This document shows, in pieces, positions 8,858 through 18,063 of a DNA stretch of 64,000 bases. The position numbers and the translations under genes are program-made. How positions within the stretch are numbered: the first letter of the stretch is position 1; every line of letters starts with the position of its first letter. Below the pieces are notes generated by a model, which did no database searches, had not been told where the DNA came from, and was given only the letters and a program-made list of their open reading frames with translations. Source of the DNA: Azonexus hydrophilus (GTDB taxonomy: Bacteria; Pseudomonadota; Gammaproteobacteria; Burkholderiales; Rhodocyclaceae); assembly GCF_905120355.1 (NCBI RefSeq), contig NZ_CAJHOB010000013.1:1-64000 (forward strand), read 5' to 3'.

Positions 8858-9664
8858 CAACGGAAGCAATTTTTCGGAATTCGCCACTTCTAGCTGAAAT
8901 TCTGGTGGCTCCTCATGCACAGGATCAATTGAGGCCTTAAGATCGAAAATCACATACTGAGCTAAGCAAGCGCGAATTGATAGAAAGCGATTTTTTTCCC
9001 CAGAAAAAAATTCATTTCGAACAACTTGTTGTTGATCAGGCGAAAGCTTGCGATGCGCTTTAAGTTCGAGCTCAACAAATGTCTCCCACCCCTTGTCCTT
9101 ATCAAGGTTGAGCAGAAATCGTTCAAGAGTTGATTCTGCCGAGTGAATTCGTCCCATAGTGAAATCACGAAAGTCCTGTCGTTTCATGCACCAGGCACGA
9201 ACATGCCATCGACGACCCACATGCACTATGGCATGAGGAAAAATAACCCGTTTCCCATACGCAGGATTTGTCATCGACGCATAGGCGATTTCAACCCCAG
9301 TTTTCCCTAGCACGGCCTTTCGAAGCGTTGCGAATATCTCTGGTCGAACTTCCGTCAGGTCGACGCGAGCATCCACAAGGCCGGGATTCCCACCTTCAGA
9401 GGCCATGGTGTGCAGAACGTATTCGTCCAGCGGCACTGAACACTCAAATTCACGCGGATTTGCAAGGCGGAGTACCTTGGCTCGGCCGTCTTCGGTGAGC
9501 TGATCGCCAAGCATTGCCCTGAAATCGGCGAGCAGCCGGCTGGCCTGCACGGGTTGCAAATTGAAGAGTTGTCGAACCCTTGCATTGCCGATCTCGCCCT
9601 CCCAGGAGAGAACGCCTTCCATGATTCTCAATCGTTGATCGCGAAGTGCTGGCCTATTTGACAT
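8846..9664 (-). CDS. WYL-domain transcriptional regulator
   Basis: A 272-residue cytoplasmic regulator. Residues 1-60 form a winged-helix-like DNA-binding part (RIMEGVLSWEGEIGNARVRQ, then QASRLLADFRAML). The region about 110-200 is WYL-like: GVEIAYASMTNP, FPHAIVHVGRRWHVRAWC and FRDFTMGRI match the usual beta-strand pattern with the R-H-V-R-A-W core. WYL proteins of this build (such as CapW and BrxR) often repress or control phage-defence operons. This one is divergent from the SMC-type operon, with only 82 bases between the start codons, so local control is likely. The ligand is unknown. Confidence 0.85.
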   Translation of the reverse strand: MSNRPALRDQRLRIMEGVLSWEGEIGNARVRQLFNLQPVQASRLLADFRAMLGDQLTEDGRAKVLRLANPREFECSVPLDEYVLHTMASEGGNPGLVDARVDLTEVRPEIFATLRKAVLGKTGVEIAYASMTNPAYGKRVIFPHAIVHVGRRWHVRAWCMKRQDFRDFTMGRIHSAESTLERFLLNLDKDKGWETFVELELKAHRKLSPDQQQVVRNEFFSGEKNRFLSIRACLAQYVIFDLKASIDPVHEEPPEFQLEVANSEKLLPLLFK

Positions 9665-9695
9665 ACTTAACCTGTTGAGTGTTTGTCATTTATCT

Positions 9696-9728
9696 TATAC
9701 GATAACATATCATTAACGATAACATCGT
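9696..9728. promoter_or_regulatory. Candidate WYL operator / shared promoter region
   Basis: The 82-base gap between the WYL gene and the SMC operon is very AT-rich. It contains ACGATAACAT twice as a direct repeat (9699-9708 and 9716-9725), 17 bases apart start to start. The position between divergent genes and the repeat suggest an operator for the WYL protein. The exact -10 and -35 elements are not certain. Confidence 0.5.
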
Positions 9729-9746
9729 ACCACCAAGAGGCCAGCT

Positions 9747-12700
9747 TTGGACTTCCGACTTACTCGCATCATCCTGATCGATTCCTACTGCCGCAGCCGC
9801 ATCGTTGAACTCGATGTCAGCGGGCACATCACCATCAATGGCGAGAACGGAGCCGGCAAGACCACCTTGTTACGGTTGCTGCCTATGTTCTTCGGCGAAA
9901 GCCCGTCTCGGATCATTCGCGGTGATGCAGTCACGGAGCGTTTCGGCAGCTACTATTTCCCGACTACTGGCTCCTACGTTATCTTCGAGTATCTGCGCCG
10001 GACACATAAGGCCATGGCAGTGATTCATCCAGATGGTCAAAGTGGCGAAGGCGTGGTTTATCGCCTGATCGATAGCGAGTACAAGCCGGCGTTGTTCAAG
10101 CACGAAGGCCAGGTTGTCCAGACCCGCGACCTCTATCGGCATCTCGACAAGCAGGGCGTTTTCGACTCGAAGCCGCTGACACTCCACGCCTATCGGCAGA
10201 TCATCCAGAACACCGCCGGCCGCGAGCACCGCAACTTGGCCGCCCGTTTTTCCTTCACGGGCGGCACCGGAAAACTGACCCATCTTGAGCGTGTGGTCAC
10301 CGGCATCCTTCAGCGTGCAACCACCTTCCACGACCTAAAGAAGATGATTGTGTCGTCCGTCCTGAACGGCGATGAAGTCTTTGCGCTCCGCACTGGCCGG
10401 CGCGACTTGCAGCACTGGCTCAATGAGCATGAGGCCCATCGGCAAGTCATGGAAAAAGCGCCGGTCATGGCTGATCTGGAGCAGGCCGATCAAGGCCGCC
10501 GGCTGATCAATCATGAATTTACGACCCTCCATGCGAAGTTCCAGTTGCTCCACGACTACTTTCAAGAACAGGTTGTAGAAGGTGAGAAAGCCGAGGGGCG
10601 GGCCAAGACTGACCTCACCGAGACCGAGGAAGAGTACAGAAAGCGCCTGCAAACCATTTCGGATGCAAAGATTGCAGCAGACTCCCGTGCCAAGCAGGCT
10701 CGTCAGGCCATTGAGCAACTGGACGCCCGGAAGCGCAAATACGAGACGGACAACATCGCCGGCAAGATAACGAAAGTCGATTCAATTGCTGCATGGGAAG
10801 CTGAGCTGAAGCCGCTCAAGCAGCAGTTGGATGACCTGGAGCGAGAGGTCAAATCGCTGACGGAGACGTTCACGGCAATGGAAACCGAGGCCAGAAATCT
10901 GGCCCGCGATCAGAAGTCCGAGCTGGACGACAAGAAGCCCGGCATCTACGAGTCTTTCGGAAAGCGCAAGGAAGCGCTCATTGAAGCTCACGGGAAAAAT
11001 CTCAAGGCGATCCGGTTGCGCCATGAGCCCGAACTCGAAGCGGCGAGCGCCAAAGTTACGGACTTCAAGACCCAAAAAGCCGGGCTGGAGGTCGAGGTCA
11101 AAAAAATCCAGGCTGATCCGGAAACCGTTCTGGCCTTGGAAATGGAACGGGAGAAGCAAACGAATGCCAACACCGATCTATCCGAACTTCACGACAAAAC
11201 CGATGGGCTTCAAAAAGCCCTTATCAAAGCCAAGCGGGAATACGACGATCTGGAATTGCAGGTCAATGAAGGTGAAAACGCCATCGAGAAGGCGGAGGTT
11301 GAACTTGAAGAACTTCTGGCGGCCGAATCCGCTGGGGAAGACACATTCCTTGGGTTCTTGCGCCGGAACAAGCCGAACTGGGCATCCGACATCGGACGCG
11401 TGGTTTCCCCTGAAACGCTGCTGAGGACTGATCTTGCTCCGGTTCTGGGTGATGGTCACGATCTGTACGGGGTGACTATCGATCTGGAGCAACTCAAGGC
11501 GGGCCGCTACTCCTCCGAAGAAGCAATCCAACAGGAAATCAAACTGGTTCGTGGCCGGCTGGAAAAGCGGAAAGGTGAGGTGGCAGAAGACAGGAAACTC
11601 CTGCTTAAGAAGAAGGAGGCAATGGATAAGGCCAAGACCGCCATTACCCTTCACGATGCCGCCATCGCTACCGCAAAGAACCGGAAGCTGTCTGCTGATA
11701 CGGCGGTAAAGACTGCACTTCTCCGAGTCGAGCAAAGCAAAAAGGCCGCAGCCACAAAAGCCCAAGGAGAGCTTGATATATGCGCCAAGAATCTTTCCTT
11801 GGCTGTTCAGGCGCTGGAATCACTCAAGAAGGATCACCGCAAAGAAATCGATGAGGTCGAGAGGCTGCACGCTGCAAACCTCGTTCAACTGAAGCCCGAA
11901 GAGACAAACGCGCTCAATGAGATCGATGCCCGCAAGAGGACTATCGATGCCGACTTGGCTGCCAAAGTCGCCCAGATCGCCAAGGATCGCGACGCCAGCT
12001 TGCACGACAAGGGTTATTCAACTGATGTCCTCAATGGACTCCGGACGCGCATTTTCAGACTGGATGGCCAGATTGCGGAAGCCAACAATCTACGCTCAGA
12101 GGTGATTCAGTATCGCGACTGGCTCGATACCTTGTGGTCTCAACGGCCAACACACATACAGGATCAGCAAACAGCAGATGCAGATTCCGCTCGCCTGAAG
12201 CGCGAGAACGAAGAGGTGCTCAGGGAGCGCAAGGAAGTTACCGACAAGAAGCAGACTGCCATCAAAGAGATCGGCGAGAAGATCGACAAGCACGAGAGAA
12301 AGCGCATTCTGGCGCTTGGCCAAACTCGCGATCTGGTTCATTGGCCACAGGATCAGGAAACCCTGAAGGCCGGTTTCGAGCAGATTCCCGATATCGATGC
12401 ACTCGTGGCCGAGCGCCGCCGCTTGATGGCAGACCTTGATAACCTCCGGGAAAAGATTCGCCAAGGGGTTGAAGATATCCGGCGGCAGATGATTTCGCTT
12501 GTCGGCACTGGTCCCGAGAAGTTCTATGCAAGCGCTGTGGCGACATCGGGTTATCCGCGCCCTGGGATGGAACACGAGTGGATTGAAGTATTCCGCACCT
12601 GGTTCCAGCATGAATACGAAACCAATCGGATAGACCTTCTTCAGCGCGGAAGAACACTTGCCCAGAACATCTCCTATTTCTGGAAAAGTCTTGATGACTT

Positions 12701-13364
12701 CAAGCGCAATGTCAGCACCTTTGCGACCGATCTTCGAGCCAATCTGGAGCAGGGCCAAATCTTCGACAGTATTGCTGACGTAAGCACAGAAATCCGGGCC
12801 GAGGTCGATACTCAGGGCTACTGGGAAGCGGTCGGCAACCTGCATCGTGAATATGAGACCTGGCACGCCAATGGCGATCCTGCATTGCCGCCGGCCAGCT
12901 TTGTTGACGCCGCCAAGCAAGTAGCGCTTGTCGTTGGTGAGGACAAGGGGTTGGTTGCTGACCCGGTTGACCTAATCAGCCTGAAGATCAGTGCCAACGT
13001 GAACAACCAAGGAGTGAAGACTGCAAGCAATGAGCACGAGCTGGCCAACATCAGTAGTAACGGCCTCTCCTACATCATTCTCTGCGTGATCCTGATTGGC
13101 TTCGTGAACCGGATTCGCCGTTCAGAGAACGTTGTCGTGCCTTTCGTCGTGGATGAACTGAAAGACTTGAGTTTCGCCAACGCCAAGACGCTGCTCGATC
13201 TTCTGACGCGGAACAATATCACCATGATTTCGGCTTTTCCGGATGTCGATCTTGACCTGGCCGAGCTGTTCGAGCGGAACTACAAGATTCTCCCGGGCCG
13301 CAAGGTCGGCTTGATCAACCTTGATGACGAAGTCGAGAACAACGAGGAGGAAGCGCATGTTTGA
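9747..13364 (+). CDS. jetC: SMC-like ATPase of a Wadjet/MksB-type system (JetC-like)
   Basis: A 1205-residue condensin-like ATPase. The head carries Walker A GENGAGKT (residues 32-39), then a very long Glu/Lys-rich coiled coil (about 265-950), with the second half-head at the C-terminus: a signature-like ISSNGLS (about residue 1100) and a Walker-B-like VVPFVVDELKDLS (about 1130). In Wadjet/MksBEFG systems the SMC forms a ring with kleisin and MukE-like subunits, extrudes DNA loops and lets a Toprim nuclease cut small circular DNA. The start is TTG, chosen because AAGAGG lies 6 bases upstream and the next Met is after the Walker motif. It overlaps the next gene by 8 nt. The Wadjet subtype is not assigned. 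Confidence 0.82.
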   Translation: MDFRLTRIILIDSYCRSRIVELDVSGHITINGENGAGKTTLLRLLPMFFGESPSRIIRGDAVTERFGSYYFPTTGSYVIFEYLRRTHKAMAVIHPDGQSGEGVVYRLIDSEYKPALFKHEGQVVQTRDLYRHLDKQGVFDSKPLTLHAYRQIIQNTAGREHRNLAARFSFTGGTGKLTHLERVVTGILQRATTFHDLKKMIVSSVLNGDEVFALRTGRRDLQHWLNEHEAHRQVMEKAPVMADLEQADQGRRLINHEFTTLHAKFQLLHDYFQEQVVEGEKAEGRAKTDLTETEEEYRKRLQTISDAKIAADSRAKQARQAIEQLDARKRKYETDNIAGKITKVDSIAAWEAELKPLKQQLDDLEREVKSLTETFTAMETEARNLARDQKSELDDKKPGIYESFGKRKEALIEAHGKNLKAIRLRHEPELEAASAKVTDFKTQKAGLEVEVKKIQADPETVLALEMEREKQTNANTDLSELHDKTDGLQKALIKAKREYDDLELQVNEGENAIEKAEVELEELLAAESAGEDTFLGFLRRNKPNWASDIGRVVSPETLLRTDLAPVLGDGHDLYGVTIDLEQLKAGRYSSEEAIQQEIKLVRGRLEKRKGEVAEDRKLLLKKKEAMDKAKTAITLHDAAIATAKNRKLSADTAVKTALLRVEQSKKAAATKAQGELDICAKNLSLAVQALESLKKDHRKEIDEVERLHAANLVQLKPEETNALNEIDARKRTIDADLAAKVAQIAKDRDASLHDKGYSTDVLNGLRTRIFRLDGQIAEANNLRSEVIQYRDWLDTLWSQRPTHIQDQQTADADSARLKRENEEVLRERKEVTDKKQTAIKEIGEKIDKHERKRILALGQTRDLVHWPQDQETLKAGFEQIPDIDALVAERRRLMADLDNLREKIRQGVEDIRRQMISLVGTGPEKFYASAVATSGYPRPGMEHEWIEVFRTWFQHEYETNRIDLLQRGRTLAQNISYFWKSLDDFKRNVSTFATDLRANLEQGQIFDSIADVSTEIRAEVDTQGYWEAVGNLHREYETWHANGDPALPPASFVDAAKQVALVVGEDKGLVADPVDLISLKISANVNNQGVKTASNEHELANISSNGLSYIILCVILIGFVNRIRRSENVVVPFVVDELKDLSFANAKTLLDLLTRNNITMISAFPDVDLDLAELFERNYKILPGRKVGLINLDDEVENNEEEAHV

Positions 13365-14001
13365 TCAGGTCACCATTCGCCTACTCGAAGGCAAGTTCAT
13401 CTGTGAATCGACAGCGCCGGAAGCCTTCCGCTGGCTCAACTCTGAGGAGTCACGCCAGGATGTTGCTGTTTACCTCGACCGGATCGGGCGTCGTCTGACC
13501 AAGACCCCGAATGGCGTTGCCTACTACGCTACCTGGAAGCGTGTCAGTTCCGATGAGCGCTCTGAGGTAAAGCGTGTCTTTGCCAACATCAAACAGATGA
13601 TCCGGCCGGTCATTCACTTCATCAATCTGTGCATGGAGGTGGAGAAGAAGGATTCCAGCCCGGCAGCGGGTGACCGCTTGGACTACGCGGTGCTTCTGAA
13701 AGCGGTCACTGAAAATCCACATCTCTTCGAGGTACTGCGTGAGTTCGCCACAATGGGCAAGGAATTCACCGTCACTGACGCTTCAGCGAAGGGGATGCTG
13801 GACAAAGTCATTAAGCAAATGGAAAGCTGGGGCTATCTGATTCTGGTCAATCGCGAGCAAGAGTCCTACCGCTTCACGGGGAAGATCGATTACTACTATC
13901 AAGTGATCGAATTCCTCATGGACCCGGCTCAGAACGAAGGCATTACCGATCCAACAGCTGAGGATCAGGAGGATGCGCCAGGGCAACGGGGGCTACTGTG
14001 A
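13357..14001 (+). CDS. jetB: MukE/MksE-like subunit (JetB-like)
   Basis: A 214-residue acidic, helical protein starting MFDQVTIRLLEGK at ATG 13357. The ATG overlaps the SMC stop, and an AGGAGG-like site lies within the SMC end. The middle and C-terminal parts look like tandem winged helices (YAVLLKAVTENPHLFEVLRE, and GMLDKVIKQMESWGYLILV followed by a beta hairpin YRFTGKIDYYY). Size, position between the SMC and the larger helical subunit, and translational coupling match the MukE/MksE/JetB role of bridging kleisin and DNA. It overlaps the next gene as GTGA. Confidence 0.7.
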   Translation: MFDQVTIRLLEGKFICESTAPEAFRWLNSEESRQDVAVYLDRIGRRLTKTPNGVAYYATWKRVSSDERSEVKRVFANIKQMIRPVIHFINLCMEVEKKDSSPAAGDRLDYAVLLKAVTENPHLFEVLREFATMGKEFTVTDASAKGMLDKVIKQMESWGYLILVNREQESYRFTGKIDYYYQVIEFLMDPAQNEGITDPTAEDQEDAPGQRGLL

Positions 14002-15215
14002 GCAAAGGTGATCCAGTACAGGAGTTGCTGCTAAAAATCAGCCTCAGTGCAAAAACTGTGGCCGAAACCTATTATCAAGGTAGGGTACACAAGACTGAAG
14101 AGAACTTCCGTGACATCGAACGTTTGCGGCATCTTCGTCTCCTGTCGCTAGATATTCGTGATGCCTTCCAGCTACGGGCCAGCTTCCGCCATTTCCTGAA
14201 TGCGGCGCTCAACACTGAGCGTCTGTTTTCGATGGGGGCCAACATCGGTGGCTATTTTCAGCGCCTGTCCGATCTGGTTGAGGGCCATTCTGTGGCCTAT
14301 CAGGAAGGGCGTGATGCCGATTGCGAGCGCTATGAAGTCGAAACACGCGAAGCCATCAGTGATATTGCCGATGCTATCGACGATGAATTGATCATCCTTC
14401 AGGCCCAGGTCTCCACCCGCTTTGCAGCCGTTTCGACCATCGCCGAGAAGAAGCGCCAGAACCTCCACTACCAGAAGCGAACTCAACAACTGGTCAATCT
14501 TCTGGAAAGCTTCCACTTCTCGGACATTGGTGAGCAGCTGGCCGGGCACGAGGAATTGGCACTGTCCTTCAAGTCACTGCTGGCAGACCGCATTCCTGCA
14601 TTCCGCGAGTCGCTATGGACCATCCTAGACACGCTGAACCAATACCTCTTCGAGTTCCGCAAGATCGAGGAACGCGCCAAACGGGTTCGCGCTTTTGCTC
14701 TGCACTTGAACCGCAATCCGGACTGGGAGCCGAAGGCATGGGATGAGGTTGCTGAACCGGCTGACTGGCTGCGTTGTGCGACCCCACTCGAAATCCAGAC
14801 CCACCCCGACGTATTGACACCGGAAGCAGAGGAATTTTTCTCCGAGATTGCTCGGTCGATTCCCGATACAGCGGGAGCCAAGAGCCGTACTGCCCGCCCG
14901 GCCGGCAATTTGGATGAGGAGCCTGGCAATCAGCAGATTCAGCCGCCAGAATCACCAATCCGCAAGGCGATCCGGATGTATTTCAAGGATGCGAAGCGCT
15001 CATCCGAGGGCATATCGGCCCGCGATTGGTGGGCAGCCAATCCCATCGTTCTCGGCAGCATCAAAGAGGAAATCTGGGTTCTCCGCGTCCTGGCTGAACA
15101 CGACAACAAGGGGAAGCTCGGCAAGTGGCAGTTGCGCATGAACTCTCGGCCACATCCAGACTTTGACGGAAACCTCCTCATCAAGGATGTCGTGATCTCC
15201 AAGAGGGCTGCCTGA
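13998..15215 (+). CDS. jetA: Kleisin-type MukF/MksF-like subunit (JetA-like)
   Basis: A 405-residue mostly helical protein starting at GTG 13998. Long heptad-like segments (about 60-240) are followed by a proline/acid linker (about 285-315: ARPAGNLDEEPGNQQIQPPE) and a C-terminal domain that looks like a winged helix (ISARDWWAANPIVLGSIKEE). Two globular ends joined by a flexible linker fit a kleisin that links the two SMC heads. Assignment rests on architecture and neighbours; the sequence itself is divergent. It overlaps both neighbours by 1-4 nt, so one transcript is expected. Confidence 0.65.
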   Translation: MSKGDPVQELLLKISLSAKTVAETYYQGRVHKTEENFRDIERLRHLRLLSLDIRDAFQLRASFRHFLNAALNTERLFSMGANIGGYFQRLSDLVEGHSVAYQEGRDADCERYEVETREAISDIADAIDDELIILQAQVSTRFAAVSTIAEKKRQNLHYQKRTQQLVNLLESFHFSDIGEQLAGHEELALSFKSLLADRIPAFRESLWTILDTLNQYLFEFRKIEERAKRVRAFALHLNRNPDWEPKAWDEVAEPADWLRCATPLEIQTHPDVLTPEAEEFFSEIARSIPDTAGAKSRTARPAGNLDEEPGNQQIQPPESPIRKAIRMYFKDAKRSSEGISARDWWAANPIVLGSIKEEIWVLRVLAEHDNKGKLGKWQLRMNSRPHPDFDGNLLIKDVVISKRAA

Positions 15216-16120
15216 TGCTTGATCAAAAGCTCGCAGAAGCCATGCAGCGCATCCTGTCTCGGCAGGACGAGCGTTTCACTTTGACAGCCACTCTTCAGCG
15301 CCTGGTTGATGACGGTATCGGCACCAAGCGCGGGAAGTCGGTCTATTTTTACGAACGTGATCGTCAGGCGATGCGCGAGTGGCTGGAGGCCAAGGGCTTC
15401 TCAACCGAGCCGGTGGATATGTCCGGCATGAGCCGTGCAGAGCGGCTTGAGGTCACTCCCCACGAGAAGGCAGGTGGTGAAGCCGTAAAACGCAACCGCA
15501 TCTCGATCAAGGCGCTAGCTGGGCAAGCTCTCGTTATCGGTGGTCAGCCTATCAACCTGCCTGAAGAGTCTCATCTGGACGTGGATTGGACGAAGATCGT
15601 CAGTCAGATCGGCCATCGTTGCATTATGGTGGTCGAGAACTACGAGAGCTTCAATCGGATTCACGAGACCAGCTTCAAGCTCCCTGTGGAATATCGCTCT
15701 CCCTTGGTGGTTTATCGCGGTGATCCGCACGAGAGTCGCATCGATAACGTTCTGATGTTTCTAGGAGATGCAAAGTTGCCAGTCCTAGCTTTCGTTGATG
15801 CCGATCTGGCAGGAGTAGTGATTGCCGCTAGTTTGCCGTGGCTTGTAGGAATGGTTACTCCAGACCTACCTACGCTTGGTAAGCAGCTTTCATCGCCGCA
15901 AATAGGTCGCAGGGACCTTTTTCAGAATCAGTACCCAAGCGTCCAGAACGCGATAGCTGAAATTCCAGCAGATGCTCCGTGCCGGGGCGTGCTTAATTTG
16001 ATCCTTAAATACCGTTCGGCGGTAGTACAAGAGTATTGGATTGGGCGAGATACTTGCCTCCTTACAGATCAAGACAGTCAGGATAGGGATTTGGCATTTG
16101 CTCGCCGCGGGCAGTACTAG
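15215..16120 (+). CDS. jetD: Toprim-type nuclease subunit (JetD/MksG-like), compact form
   Basis: A 301-residue protein. The N-terminal half resembles a small DNA-binding domain (TLTATLQRLVDDGIGTKRGK; RDRQAMREWLEAKGF). The C-terminal half has Toprim metal-binding motifs: VVENYESF with Glu141, and FVDADLAGVV with Asp195 and Asp197. In Wadjet, the JetD dimer cleaves DNA that the SMC ring has reeled in. It is shorter than the JetD proteins I know (near 400 residues). It starts by TGATG coupling to the kleisin gene and ends 15 nt before the GIY-YIG gene. Confidence 0.75.
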   Translation: MLDQKLAEAMQRILSRQDERFTLTATLQRLVDDGIGTKRGKSVYFYERDRQAMREWLEAKGFSTEPVDMSGMSRAERLEVTPHEKAGGEAVKRNRISIKALAGQALVIGGQPINLPEESHLDVDWTKIVSQIGHRCIMVVENYESFNRIHETSFKLPVEYRSPLVVYRGDPHESRIDNVLMFLGDAKLPVLAFVDADLAGVVIAASLPWLVGMVTPDLPTLGKQLSSPQIGRRDLFQNQYPSVQNAIAEIPADAPCRGVLNLILKYRSAVVQEYWIGRDTCLLTDQDSQDRDLAFARRGQY

Positions 16121-16135
16121 CTCAATGGAATAAAA

Positions 16136-17008
16136 TTGAAACCGAAAACATTTTGGTGTGGGTCTCCTGACCCCGTAGATATCTATTTATACGTTCTTGA
16201 GTTGAACGATGGATGCTATTACGTCGGCCTCACGTCAGACCTTGCCAAGCGCTTGCAACAACACTGGGACGGTGACGGGTTTGGTGCAGAATGGACTCGC
16301 CTACATAAGCCACGCCGGGTGATGCACGCAATTAATACGGGAACACGAAATACCCGCGAAGCAGAAGACCTCGAAAACGAAGTCACCATTTTGATGATGA
16401 TCCGTCATGGCATCGAACAGGTGAGGGGAGGGCATTTCAGTTATCCAGATCGCCAATTGGTCGAACACCATCTGCGCCTAAAGGGGGCCTGGGAGCGGGT
16501 GGTGCTTAGCGAACTCGACAAACAACCCTGTGATACGAATGAATCTTGGGATCAGGCGATGCGCACATTGCTTGAGCATGCCACCCGTTTCTATGACGCA
16601 GGCTCCCCCAAGGACCAACAGCAGGTACTCTTTGCTGATATCTATCGGTTGACCCGCTATCGCTACTGGCGAGATGAATTTGCGCCGGCGCTTAATCCAG
16701 CGTTCTGGGGAGGCAAAGGAATCCTACCTGTGCTCCTATCTTTTCAACTGGGACGAACCGTTGGTAGTCGGCTTGATGGCCCATTTAACGTTCTGGCGGC
16801 AGCTTTATGTAGAGGGAAAAATGGGCATCATCCGCTGCGACGCCTATTTCTAAAAGTCTGGCAAACCTACGAGCCTCAGCGCACGGCAACACAGGCAATC
16901 ACGCTGGAAAAATTCCTTACCTATCTCGACGAAGAGACTGAGTACGATAGGCAATACGATGAATTTATCTCGGTGCTGTTTCCAGAAACCCGGCATTTGC
17001 TTCGCTAA
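16136..17008 (+). CDS. GIY-YIG nuclease-domain protein, accessory to the SMC operon
   Basis: A 290-residue protein starting at TTG 16136 with GGAA about 7 bases upstream. The N-terminal 90 residues match a GIY-YIG nuclease core: YLYVLELNDGCYYVGLT (17-33) gives the two Tyr-containing strands, Arg39 and His43 follow in LAKRLQQH, and ENEV (80-83) gives the candidate metal-binding Glu. Residues 100-290 are helical and unrecognised, with several Trp and Arg residues. It lies 15 nt after the Toprim gene on the same strand, so it is probably co-transcribed. Such a gene is not part of the standard four-gene Wadjet set; it could add a second nuclease activity. Confidence 0.7.
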   Translation: MKPKTFWCGSPDPVDIYLYVLELNDGCYYVGLTSDLAKRLQQHWDGDGFGAEWTRLHKPRRVMHAINTGTRNTREAEDLENEVTILMMIRHGIEQVRGGHFSYPDRQLVEHHLRLKGAWERVVLSELDKQPCDTNESWDQAMRTLLEHATRFYDAGSPKDQQQVLFADIYRLTRYRYWRDEFAPALNPAFWGGKGILPVLLSFQLGRTVGSRLDGPFNVLAAALCRGKNGHHPLRRLFLKVWQTYEPQRTATQAITLEKFLTYLDEETEYDRQYDEFISVLFPETRHLLR

Positions 17009-17136
17009 ACGGCTAAGTCATCCAGCCCAAGGATTTGAACTGGTAACCCCCCCCTGGGTCAGAATAGTTGTCGCTTCGATAGAATCTTGAATTGAGGGTT
17101 CGGTTTCGCTGGCAAAAGTGAAGTAGAGGGGTTTTT

Positions 17137-17863
17137 CTAGTAGTCAGTCACGCTGAAACGCGAGGATAAAGACGTGCGAGTGTTGCGGATCGCGCACCTC
17201 GCCGATCAATTGCTTTGGGCTTTCATCGAAGCACACCACCGGGTGTGCCGGATCGTAAGGGGCGGCGTACACGTCAAGCACGTCTTCCATTGCCGCGACA
17301 AACTCCGCGCTGACCTCGGGAATGCACCATTCCTGGACCTGCCACGGTTTCAGGGTGTTTTTTTAAGAGCCGTGACCGTCTCATGACTGAACGACTCGGC
17401 ATAGCCCAGCTGAACGACCTTGTCGGCCAGCAACCGCAGCGTCCAATGGTCATGTCCGGCCGGAGCTGGCGTACAGGCTATCGCGATGATTTGGGCGCAT
17501 TGCTTGTCGCTCAGCTTCGGCGCTTTGCCTGGGCGAGGCCTGTCCTGCAGGGCCGCCTCAACGCCTTCCTCGACACATTTTTGCCGGGTGTTGTAGATCA
17601 TGGTGGCAGAAACTGCCAGGGCTTCCATGATCTGTGCATCCTTGCTTCCTGCCGCCGCTTTCAGCAAAATCCGCGCTCGCGTCTGTTTGCGCGCTGCGCT
17701 CTTTCCCTTGCGCAGCAAGGCTTCCAGCATTTCAACTTCATCGTCCGTTAGCATGACTCGATACTTGATCGCGGGCATCGCTCTCTCCTCGGGGTGGGTA
17801 ACACCCATCGCTCAGCAACTTGCGCGCCAAAGATCAGTTCGATTCATGGTGACTGACTACTAG
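17137..17863 (-). mobile_element. Internally deleted IS630-type element with both inverted repeats
   Basis: CTAGTAGTCAGTCAC (17137-17151) is the exact reverse complement of GTGACTGACTACTAG (17849-17863). The next nine bases inward match at 6 of 9 positions. CTAG at the outer ends fits IS630-family insertion at TA. The element is only about 727 bp, against roughly 1.1 kb for full IS630 relatives, because the second half of the transposase is missing just inside the left repeat. It could still move if an intact transposase is supplied elsewhere. Confidence 0.8.
17144..17778 (-). pseudogene. IS630-type transposase, frameshifted and C-terminally deleted
   Basis: Translation starts at ATG 17778 (MPAIKYRVMLTDDE) after a GAGGAGAG ribosome site. 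The first frame encodes the helix-turn-helix part up to HETVTALKK. There an A7 run (complement of 17358-17364) calls for a -1 shift. The new frame reads [18 protein letters not shown], then [17 protein letters not shown] with the first catalytic Asp, and ends at TGA inside the left repeat. The other two catalytic residues are gone, so the enzyme is inactive. The A7 slip site is probably the original programmed frameshift of the family. Confidence 0.75.
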
Positions 17864-18029
17864 TATCCCCGCCCGCTTAACCGTAAACTCCCATCGATCC
17901 CCTTTTTTGCGCTTGCTCGCCATTGCCAAGATTCGCCTTGCTGTAATGTTGCTCGGTAGGATACCGCGTTTTTGTGGGTGGATGTAAGTGGCCTAGAGTG
18001 GGCTTCAAGTCGGCGGGCCACAAAAGAAA

Positions 18030-18058
18030 AACCCGCTAACTCATTGAATTAGCGGGTT
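18030..18058 (-). terminator. Rho-independent terminator after tRNA-Val
   Basis: AACCCGCTAA (18030-18039) pairs perfectly with TTAGCGGGTT (18049-18058). On the minus strand the hairpin is followed by TTTTTCTTTT. It lies directly downstream of the tRNA-Val gene. Confidence 0.85.
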
Positions 18059-18063
18059 TATTT

